Positions 1-6,494 of a DNA stretch of 64,000 nucleotides are shown here, one piece after another. The stretch lies in NCBI GenBank assembly GCA_041398565.1, contig JAWKUN010000005.1, forward strand, positions 496,001 to 560,000. The letters run 5' to 3'. Origin of the DNA: DATGPD01 sp041398565. GTDB lineage: Bacteria; Planctomycetota; UBA1135; UBA2386. Position 1 is the first letter of the stretch. The number at the start of each line of letters is the position of its first letter. A program made the position numbers and the translations under genes. The notes under the pieces are model-generated. The model worked only from the letters and a program-made list of their open reading frames with translations, did not search any database and had not been told where the DNA came from.

Positions 1-1038
1 CGCGCGCGCGTCGACCGCGGCCAGGTGACCGTGGATCGCTGCCGCGACGACGCCGGCATCGCCGGGCCGCGCGTCCTTCTCCGCCTGCAGACAGTGGTGC
101 GCCAGACGCACGACGTCCTGGTGGTCGCTGCAAGCGTCCAACCGAGCGTGCGCGTCGTCGAGCCATGCACGCGACGCCCGCAGGAAGACCTCGTCGCGAT
201 TCACCCCGCGATAGGGTGGCTCGCCGGTGAGGATCTCGCACAGCATGCCGCCGAGCGTGAAAACATCCGTGCGCGCGTCGATCGCCTCGACCTGGCCGCG
301 CGCCTGCTCCGGCGCCATGTAGGCCGGCGTGCCGACCACCCGGGGCAACGCCGCGTCGATGGCGGGATCGGCGGACGCCTTGACCGCGTGCGCGATCTCC
401 GAGCGCGCCGCGCGGGCGAAACCCCAGTCGAGGATCTGCACCTCGCCGAAGTCGCCGACCATGATGTTCGCGGGCTTCAGGTCGCCGTGCACGACCTGGC
501 GGTCGTGCGCGAACGCCATCGTCTCGCACACGCGCGCGAAGGTGGCGAGCAGATGCGAATGGCTACCGATGCCCCCGCCTTCCTGCCGCGCGCGTTGCAG
601 CAGCGCTTGCAGCGACTGGCCGGCAACGAGGCGCATCACGTAGTAGAGGCGCCCGTCCTCGGTTCGCCCCACGTCGTGGATGGCGACGATGCCCGGGTGC
701 TGCAGCGCCCCCATCACGCACGCCTCGTCCCGGAACAGCTGCTGCAACGCCTCGTTGCCGGCGAGGGAACGGCGCAGGAACTTGATCGCGACCTCGCGCT
801 GCAGCTCTTCGTCGCGCGCCCGAGCGACGACACCCATGCCGCCCTGGGCCAGGATGTCGAGGATCTGGTACTTGCCGATCTTCGCCGGCAGGTCGGCGAG
901 GGACTCCGGGTGCGTCACCGAGTCGCCGAGCGCCGGCGCACCCGTCGAACTCGCCCACGCGCCTCCGCTCATGCCGAACGCGGTCGCCAGGCCGAGATCG
1001 AGCAGGTCGTCCAGGTCGTGAGGAACCGGGTCGGACAT
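1..1038 (-). CDS. Serine/threonine protein kinase, partial (C-terminus beyond window edge)
   Basis: Hanks-type kinase, open to the left edge. It starts at the ATG at 1036-1038 (MSDPVPHDLDDLLDLGLA...). After about 55 variable residues the glycine loop LAQGGMGVV and the VAIKFL lysine are visible, then the catalytic loop VVHGDLKPANIM (H184, D186), DWG at 204-206 in place of DFG, and GTPAYMAPEQ in the activation segment. The loop reads HGD instead of HRD, so this is a non-RD kinase that may not depend on activation-loop phosphorylation. DWG is, from memory, common in planctomycete kinases. No membrane segment is seen before the edge; a C-terminal sensor or TPR region may follow outside. It lies 188 bp downstream of an ECF sigma factor on the same strand, the usual sigma/kinase pairing of this phylum. 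Family assignment is certain; the substrate is unknown. Confidence 0.93.
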   Translation of the reverse strand, partial: MSDPVPHDLDDLLDLGLATAFGMSGGAWASSTGAPALGDSVTHPESLADLPAKIGKYQILDILAQGGMGVVARARDEELQREVAIKFLRRSLAGNEALQQLFRDEACVMGALQHPGIVAIHDVGRTEDGRLYYVMRLVAGQSLQALLQRARQEGGGIGSHSHLLATFARVCETMAFAHDRQVVHGDLKPANIMVGDFGEVQILDWGFARAARSEIAHAVKASADPAIDAALPRVVGTPAYMAPEQARGQVEAIDARTDVFTLGGMLCEILTGEPPYRGVNRDEVFLRASRAWLDDAHARLDACSDHQDVVRLAHHCLQAEKDARPGDAGVVAAAIHGHLAAVDARA

Positions 1039-1226
1039 GACTCCCTAGGTTTGCCGGGCTGGCGGATTCTTGGGCTCGGGGAGCCGTGAATCCTCGCGGC
1101 GTGCACGGAATCCGCCGGCAGCTTCGTTCGCCATGCGGCTCGGCTCGCCACGCCCCGGCAGCACCGGAAAACCGCGGCGACAAGGCGGCCGATCGGGTCG
1201 GGCACTGCGCGCCCTCGGCGGCTCTC

Positions 1227-1910
1227 TCACCGCAAGCTGGCGAGCAGATCGACGCACAGCCGTTCGACCTCGGCCTCGGTGCTGTTGGGATGATAGGTGG
1301 CCATGACCTCGAGCAGCGTCGCTCGGAACTCGGTGCGCGCCTCGCGCAGCAGTTCGTACACGCGCTCGACCGGTACCTCGTTCGCCGCGGCGATGTGGCG
1401 CGGCGCCAAACCCTGCTCGAAGCGCATGGTCAAGGTCTGCAGCCGGCGGCTCGCCGCCGGCGAGCGCTGTGCGCGCTGCGCCATGCGGGCACGCGCTTCG
1501 CGGACCACGGCCTCGGCCCAGGCGCGATCGAACACGCGGGACAAAGTGTCCTCCGCATCGGGCAGAGCATCGAAGTCGAGACTGCCCTGCGTCCCTCGCT
1601 CGCGTCGCCGCGCCAGCTTGCGCTCGGTCATCAACGCGACGTTGCGCACGACGCCGTACAAGAAGGCACGGAAGCCACCGGGACGCTGGCTGTCGACCCG
1701 CTCGAGCGCTCCCCCACCCTTGAAACACTCGACGAAGACGTCGCTGGTGCCGTCGACGACCGCAGCGTCCTCGAACGAGAGGTGCCAGCGCGCCGCCAGG
1801 TACGAACGGATCACCGGTCCGTACAGACGAGCGAACGCCTCGCGGTCGATCGCCTTGCCGGCGGCCGCGCCGAGGATCAGGCTCCACGAGGTGACGTCCG
1901 CGGAGTTCAC
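1227..1910 (-). CDS. ECF-type RNA polymerase sigma factor
   Basis: Alternative sigma factor of about 227 residues. Region 2 holds the core-binding and -10 recognition helices (ARLYGPVIRSYLAARW, then FRAFLYGVVRNVALMTERK). A region-4-like helix-turn-helix follows (RHIAAANEVPVERVYELLREAR). The protein ends with a conserved tail TEAEVERLCVDLLASLR. The GTG at 1908-1910 was chosen because the sigma domain starts there (VNSADVTSWSLI) and a TATGCT box lies 6 nt upstream. An in-frame ATG at 1956-1958 would add 16 residues encoded by a dispersed hairpin repeat, which seems unlikely. The kinase gene follows on the same strand, suggesting co-regulation. No anti-sigma factor gene is adjacent. Confidence 0.88.
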   Translation of the reverse strand: MNSADVTSWSLILGAAAGKAIDREAFARLYGPVIRSYLAARWHLSFEDAAVVDGTSDVFVECFKGGGALERVDSQRPGGFRAFLYGVVRNVALMTERKLARRRERGTQGSLDFDALPDAEDTLSRVFDRAWAEAVVREARARMAQRAQRSPAASRRLQTLTMRFEQGLAPRHIAAANEVPVERVYELLREARTEFRATLLEVMATYHPNSTEAEVERLCVDLLASLR

Positions 1911-1916
1911 GTCCCA

Positions 1917-1922
1917 AGCATA
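1917..1922 (-). promoter_or_regulatory. -10-like box TATGCT, leaderless spacing
   Basis: TATGCT on the - strand, six bases before the GTG at 1910. A -10 box this close puts the transcript start at the start codon. The box sits directly downstream of a two-hairpin repeat. Confidence 0.5.
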
Positions 1923-1926
1923 CTGA

Positions 1927-1996
1927 ACGATGGTCGGACGGCAGGGGGCGTCGGCCATCGCGTCAGCCTTGCAGCCGATGGAGCCAGGCTTCAGCG
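1927..1996 (-). repeat. Two-hairpin dispersed repeat (family B), copy 1
   Basis: Read on the - strand, this copy has the family features: an arm around AGCCTGGCTCCATC, the link GCTGCAAGGCTG, and a second hairpin with arms starting CGATGG and ending CCATCG. It lies 16 nt before the ECF start at 1910. Related copies are at 34291, 43305, 44510 and (partial) 12819. Confidence 0.7.
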
Positions 1997-2866
1997 ACGA
2001 ACGGCGGAAGCGTCCGGCGGCGGCGTCTGGGCTGGCGCCGGGGCGCGCGGGTTCAGTGCCGAGGCGGCCAGGTCGCCCGGCTGCAGGCCCGGCAACCACG
2101 TCGAAAGGTCGGCACGTTGCCCCGCTGTCGCCGGGGGCAGGACGTGCGCGCCATCGGGCATCCAGATCACGGTCATGGCCTCGCGGCAGGTCGCGGTGGC
2201 GTTGGCGCCGGCCGCATGCGCCGTCCAGGCGAGATGGACCGACACATCGCCCGCGCGCATGGCCCCGGTGCCGACGACCTCGTGGCCACGGCGACGCACC
2301 AGAGCAGCGAGCTCGTCTTGCGAAGCAGCGGAAATCGGGTGGTCGCTGAGGGCGCCGCCGAGGTGCGAGCCGCGGGCGAAGTGCAGCTCCCCCATGTCCG
2401 GCTCGAGATCCACCAGCGGCATCCAGAGGGTCAGCATCTCCTGGTCGATGGGCCAGTAGTGCTTGTCCTGGTGCCATGGGGTCGCACTGCCCCCCGGCAG
2501 CTTGAAGAGCGCCTGGTCGTGGTAGAGGCGCACAGCCACCACCCCGAGCAGCTCGGCCGCCAGCCGCGCCAGCCGTGGCGCCAGCGTGAAGCGCGCCACT
2601 CCCGGGTCGACGCGCCACAGGTTGGTGTGCTGGCGGAACGCCCGCGCGTAGGCCTCGCCCTCGGTGGCCGTCGGTTCGAGGGCGGGCACCCGAGCCGCGG
2701 CCCGGTGCACCGCACTGCGCACGGCGGTGATCTCGGCCGCCTCCAGGACACCGCGCAACGTCAGGTGGCCGTGTTCGCCCAGCTCGGCACGCGCCGACGC
2801 CGGCAGGGGGTAGCGGGCATCGAGCTCCGGGACGTCGAACTCGGGGCGTACGGGTGGGGAAGCCAC
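1991..2866 (-). CDS. PhyH-like Fe(II)/2-oxoglutarate dioxygenase
   Basis: Member of the phytanoyl-CoA dioxygenase family (291 aa), which hydroxylates small substrates using Fe(II), O2 and 2-oxoglutarate. The iron-binding triad is visible: H132 and D134 in WHQDKHYW, and the distal His217 in VHLAWTAHAAG. An Arg in the following strand (CREAMTVIWM) would contact 2-oxoglutarate. There is no signal peptide, so it is cytoplasmic. The start is a GTG with a TAGCAC box 6 nt upstream. The proline/alanine-rich last 30 residues are probably disordered. It is divergent from the secreted hydrolase gene (79-bp gap) and lies just upstream of the ECF gene on the same strand. The substrate cannot be inferred. 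Confidence 0.88.
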   Translation of the reverse strand: MASPPVRPEFDVPELDARYPLPASARAELGEHGHLTLRGVLEAAEITAVRSAVHRAAARVPALEPTATEGEAYARAFRQHTNLWRVDPGVARFTLAPRLARLAAELLGVVAVRLYHDQALFKLPGGSATPWHQDKHYWPIDQEMLTLWMPLVDLEPDMGELHFARGSHLGGALSDHPISAASQDELAALVRRRGHEVVGTGAMRAGDVSVHLAWTAHAAGANATATCREAMTVIWMPDGAHVLPPATAGQRADLSTWLPGLQPGDLAASALNPRAPAPAQTPPPDASAVRR

Positions 2867-2872
2867 CCCCCC

Positions 2873-2878
2873 GTGCTA
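2873..2878 (-). promoter_or_regulatory. -10-like box TAGCAC before PhyH-like gene
   Basis: TAGCAC on the - strand lies six bases before the GTG at 2866. It is weaker than TANNNT (last base C), but the spacing matches other leaderless-looking starts in this window. Confidence 0.3.
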
Positions 2879-2933
2879 CCGCCGCGGGCTCGATCCGGGA
2901 AGTGCCGGCGACGTCCCGCGCGAAGGTGCCGGC

Positions 2934-2939
2934 TACAAG
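2934..2939 (+). promoter_or_regulatory. -10-like box TACAAG before hydrolase gene
   Basis: TACAAG lies six bases before the ATG at 2946. It is the divergent partner of the box at 2873 in a 79-bp intergenic region. Confidence 0.35.
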
Positions 2940-2945
2940 GGGGCA

Positions 2946-4484
2946 ATGGCCTCGCCTCGCATCCTCGTCGCCGCGCACGGTCGCCGCAGTCCGTCCGCGC
3001 CTTCGGGCCCTGGTCGCCAGCCGCTGCTGGCTGGCACCCTCCTGGCAGCGGCGACGGCCGGTGCCGCGATCGCGCAAGCGACCGAGGTGCCGGCCACGAA
3101 ACTCGAGCTGCGCGAAGTTCTGGACCGCGCCAGCGGCGAACGCGTCCGCGTGGGCGAGCTCACCGTGCCCGAAGATCGCGCGCACCCACGGCGCCGCGCG
3201 CTGCACCTGCGCGTGGTGGTCGTACCGGCGCGCGCCGCCGAGCCCCGACCCGACCCGATCTACTTCCTGGCGGGCGGCCCGGGCCAAGCCGCCACGACGA
3301 TGGTCGCGATGTTCGCGCGGAGCTGGATGCGCGAGGAACGCGACATCGTCCTGGTCGACCAACGTGGCACCGGCCGCTCCAACCCGCTGCGCGTCGACAC
3401 GCCGGGCAGCGCCGACGACCCCGCAGGCTACCTCGAGTGGATGTTCGCGCCGGAGCCCTTCCGCGCAGCTCTGTCCCAGCTCGAAACCCACGCCGACCTG
3501 CGCTGCTACACCACCGAGATCGCCATGGACGATCTCGACGCCGTGCGCCAGGCGCTGGGCCACACGCAGATCAACCTGATGGGCGGCAGCTACGGGACAC
3601 GTGCGGCGCTGGTCTACATGCGCCGGCACCGCGAGCACGTGCGCGCCGCCGTGCTGGACGGCGTGGCGCCCATCGCCTTCGAGAACCCCCTGCACCACGC
3701 GCGCTCGGCTCAGGACGGATTCGAGACCCTCGTCGCCGAGTGCGAGGCCGACCCGCGCAGCAAAGCCGCCTACCCCGATCTGCGCGGCGACCTCGCCACG
3801 GTGCTCGAGCGCCTCGACCGAGAGCCCGCGACGGTCGACATCGCGCGCGGCGAGGGCGAGCCGCCGTTGCGCGTGCGCCTGACCCGCGCGGTCTTCGCCG
3901 ACGCTCTGCGCGTGCTGCTCTACTACGTGGGCGGCAACCGGCGCGTGCCGCTCTTGCTGCACCAGGCGGCGGCCGGCGACCTGGCACCCTTCGCGTCGGT
4001 GGCCCTGCAGAGCAACCGCCGTCTCAGCGAGGCCCTGGCGTTCGGCATGCTGATGTGCGTGACCGCCGCCGAAGACCTGCCGCGCATCGACGAGGCGGAG
4101 ATCGAACGCGAGTGCAAGGGCACGTTCCTCGGCGACACGCGCGTTCGCGCGCAGCTGTCGATCGCCGCCTTCTGGCCGCGCGGCGCGGTGTCTCCCGGCT
4201 ACGGCGAGCCGGTCCGCGTCGACGTGCCGACGCTGCTGCTCTCGGGCACGCACGATCCGGTGACCCCACCGCGCTGGGGCGCCGAGGCCGCGTCGCACTT
4301 GCCGAACAGCCTGCACATCGTCGTCGCCGGCTGCCACGGCGTCGGTGGCGTGCCGCAGGTGGCCGAAGTCGTGCGCGCCTTCCTGACCGAGGGCTCGGTG
4401 CAGGGCCTCGACTGCAGCGGCCTCGACACCGTGCGCATGCCCGGCATCCTGCTGCCCGACGGCAGCCGCGCCGGCGAACGCTGA
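2946..4484 (+). CDS. Secreted alpha/beta hydrolase, proline-iminopeptidase/TAP type
   Basis: Serine hydrolase of 512 aa resembling tripeptidyl aminopeptidase and prolyl iminopeptidase. A long basic N-region followed by LLAGTLLAAATAGAAIAQA looks like a signal peptide, so it is probably periplasmic. The oxyanion region IYFLAGGPGQAA, then VDQRGTGRS, the nucleophile elbow GGSYGT (S215), D437 in SGTHDPVTPP and H464 in GCHGVGG form the fold and catalytic triad. The family removes N-terminal residues from peptides or cleaves esters; which applies here is unknown. Start at ATG 2946 is supported by a TACAAG box six bases upstream. It is a single gene, divergent from the dioxygenase; the next gene begins 255 bp later. 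Confidence 0.9.
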   Translation: MASPRILVAAHGRRSPSAPSGPGRQPLLAGTLLAAATAGAAIAQATEVPATKLELREVLDRASGERVRVGELTVPEDRAHPRRRALHLRVVVVPARAAEPRPDPIYFLAGGPGQAATTMVAMFARSWMREERDIVLVDQRGTGRSNPLRVDTPGSADDPAGYLEWMFAPEPFRAALSQLETHADLRCYTTEIAMDDLDAVRQALGHTQINLMGGSYGTRAALVYMRRHREHVRAAVLDGVAPIAFENPLHHARSAQDGFETLVAECEADPRSKAAYPDLRGDLATVLERLDREPATVDIARGEGEPPLRVRLTRAVFADALRVLLYYVGGNRRVPLLLHQAAAGDLAPFASVALQSNRRLSEALAFGMLMCVTAAEDLPRIDEAEIERECKGTFLGDTRVRAQLSIAAFWPRGAVSPGYGEPVRVDVPTLLLSGTHDPVTPPRWGAEAASHLPNSLHIVVAGCHGVGGVPQVAEVVRAFLTEGSVQGLDCSGLDTVRMPGILLPDGSRAGER

Positions 4485-4739
4485 CACGGCGACACCTCTC
4501 CCTGGCCGGCGAGGCGTCGCGTTGCCGGGACGACTGGCGACGGCCGGTCGGGAGCACGCGGAAGTCGTGTTTCGACGTCGTCGGATGGCAGCGTGCGCGG
4601 CCGCCCGCGGCGGCTCGCTCGGGTGCACGGACCTCAGGACCGGGCTGCGCGCGCGGGGCTGCCTTCGGAGCCACGACGCGATTTCGACGCACTCGCGACG
4701 CGCGTTCGCGAATCGTCCGGGTTAGGTTCTCGCCGCTCC

Positions 4740-5540
4740 GTGCAGACCTTCACCGACACCGTCCGCTACCGGTTCGTGCTCGAGAACCTGGTGAGCAAGA
4801 ACCTGAAGGTGATGTACCGCAACCAGGCACTCGGCTTCGTGTGGGCCGTGGTGCAGCCGCTGGTGATGATGGCGGTGCTCACCTTCGTGATGGTGTACGC
4901 GTTCGCCGACCCCGCGAACCCCCCCGACGCCCCGGCATCGCGCGCCATCGTCGGCATCGTGCCGTTCAACTTCGTCAGCTACTGCCTCACCGGCTGCGCG
5001 ATGGCGGTGGTCGGCAACGCCGGCCTGGTGAAGAAGGTCGCCTTCCCGCGTCAGCTCCTGCCGTTCTCCGTGGTCCTCACCAACCTCATCCACCTGGCCA
5101 TCCAGGTGCCGCTGGTGGCGCTGGTGCTTTGGATCAACCGTCCTTCGACGGCGCACTTCGGCCTCAACCTGCTGTGGCTGCCGGTGATCTTCGCCGTGCA
5201 CTTCGGGCTGGTCGTCGGCGTCGGCCTGCTGGTGGCGGCGCTCAACGTCACCTACCGCGACGTGCAGTACATGATCGACTCGCTGATGCTGGTGCTGTTC
5301 TGGCTGTCGCCGGTCATGTACGACCCGGCGCAGTTCAAGAACATGCCCGCCTGGATGCACAACGCCTACTGGCTGAACCCGCTCGCCGGCATCATCGACG
5401 GTTACCGGGCGGTCCTGATCCGCGGCACTTCCCCCGACCTCACCACCCTGGGCGTCGCCGCCGGCATCACTCTGGTGCTCGGCGCGCTCGGCGTGCGCAA
5501 GTTCTGGGTGCACGAGCGCGACTTCGCCGACCTCGTCTGA
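4740..5540 (+). CDS. wzm: ABC-2 polysaccharide export permease (Wzm/TagG type)
   Basis: Integral membrane component (about 266 aa) of an ABC-2 exporter for a surface polysaccharide or teichoic-acid-like polymer. The N-terminal amphipathic segment (YRFVLENLVSKNLKVMYRNQALGFVW) and six hydrophobic helices are typical; NVTYRDVQYMIDSLMLVLFW and SPVMYDPAQFKNMP are hallmark stretches. The start is a GTG at 4740; the upstream open frame is arginine-rich, low-complexity and non-coding in character. The stop overlaps the next start (TGATG), so permease and ATPase are translationally coupled. The cargo polymer is unknown, but two glycan-synthesis blocks lie 20-30 kb downstream. Confidence 0.92.
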   Translation: MQTFTDTVRYRFVLENLVSKNLKVMYRNQALGFVWAVVQPLVMMAVLTFVMVYAFADPANPPDAPASRAIVGIVPFNFVSYCLTGCAMAVVGNAGLVKKVAFPRQLLPFSVVLTNLIHLAIQVPLVALVLWINRPSTAHFGLNLLWLPVIFAVHFGLVVGVGLLVAALNVTYRDVQYMIDSLMLVLFWLSPVMYDPAQFKNMPAWMHNAYWLNPLAGIIDGYRAVLIRGTSPDLTTLGVAAGITLVLGALGVRKFWVHERDFADLV

Positions 5541-6295
5541 TGGCCGCGATCACCTTCGAGCACGTCGGCAAGACCTACCTGCTGGCCCACCAGCGCCGCT
5601 TCTTGGCGCGCGAGGTGATCCAGGCGCTGCTGGCACGGCCGGCGCGGGTCGAGCGGCTCTCGGCGCTCACCGACGTGTCGTTCCGGATCGAGCGCGGCGA
5701 GTCGCTCGGAGTCGTGGGCACCAACGGCGCCGGCAAGTCGACGCTGCTGTCGCTCATCGCCGGCACCTCGCGCCCGACCTCGGGTCGCGTCGAGGTGAAC
5801 GGCCGCATCGGCCCGTTGCTCGAGCTGGGCGCCGGCTTCCACATGGACCTCACCGGCGCCGAGAACGTGTACCTCAACGCGGCCTTGCTCGGATTGAGCC
5901 GTCAGGAGGTCGACGCGCGCTTCGACGCCATCGTCGAGTTCTCCGGCCTGCGTGACTTCATCGACGCCCCGATCAAGACCTACTCCACCGGCATGGCCGC
6001 GCGCCTGGGCTTTTCGGTGATCGCGCACATCGAGCCCGACATCCTGCTGATCGACGAGCTGCTGTCCGTCGGCGACAAGGCGTTCCAGAGCAAGTGCAAG
6101 GAGACGATGGAGAGCTTCTTGGCGCGCGGCGTCACCGTGGTGCTCGTCTCGCACGACCTCGCCGCCATCACCAGCCTGTGCAAGTGGGGGCTCTGGCTGG
6201 AGAAGGGCCGAGTGCGCGCCTTCGGACCGGCCGCCGAAGTGGTACCGGCCTACGCGCGGTCGTTTCCGGAGTACCACGGTCGGACGGCCGACTGA
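5540..6295 (+). CDS. wzt: ABC-2 polysaccharide export ATPase (Wzt/TagH type)
   Basis: ATP-binding subunit (251 aa) energising the permease encoded just upstream. Walker A is GTNGAGKST near residue 61. The family-typical PLLELGAGFHMDLTGAENV follows, then a signature-like YSTGMAARLGFS, Walker B DILLIDELLSVGD, and the switch VLVSHDL. It ends shortly after the nucleotide-binding domain, so it lacks the C-terminal carbohydrate-binding extension of Wzt proteins that recognise a capped O-antigen. Export is therefore probably not coupled to a terminal sugar modification. ATG 5540 overlaps the upstream stop by one base. Confidence 0.93.
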   Translation: MAAITFEHVGKTYLLAHQRRFLAREVIQALLARPARVERLSALTDVSFRIERGESLGVVGTNGAGKSTLLSLIAGTSRPTSGRVEVNGRIGPLLELGAGFHMDLTGAENVYLNAALLGLSRQEVDARFDAIVEFSGLRDFIDAPIKTYSTGMAARLGFSVIAHIEPDILLIDELLSVGDKAFQSKCKETMESFLARGVTVVLVSHDLAAITSLCKWGLWLEKGRVRAFGPAAEVVPAYARSFPEYHGRTAD

Positions 6296-6482
6296 GCCTT
6301 ACGCGCGTCGGAGGCATGTCGCGGCCGCATCCGGCGAGGCGAGAACCACCGGTCCGAGGGTCATGCCTCGCCGTCCCGCCCGCCTTCCCACCGCGGGTTC
6401 GCGGACGGCTGGCGACCACGTCCGTGAACGGCCCGTCAGGCACGAACACCAACGGCTGCGGGTCAGCGCCGGCGGCGGCCAC

Positions 6483-6488
6483 TAACAT
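6483..6488 (+). promoter_or_regulatory. -10-like box TAACAT before TPR kinase
   Basis: TAACAT ends six bases before the GTG at 6495, so the transcript may begin at the start codon. Confidence 0.45.
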
Positions 6489-6494
6489 GCTGCA

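Noticed and set aside
1911..4628. - strand frame open far upstream of the ECF factor
   Set aside because: The sigma domain begins at 1910; the upstream part is antisense to the hydrolase gene and has no domain pattern. High GC makes stops rare.
2117..6295. A + strand frame open for nearly 1400 codons across 2117-6295
   Set aside because: Only its last 251 codons (5540-6295, the Wzt-type ATPase) have coding character. The rest is arginine- and proline-rich shadow of genes in other frames, including the hydrolase and permease.
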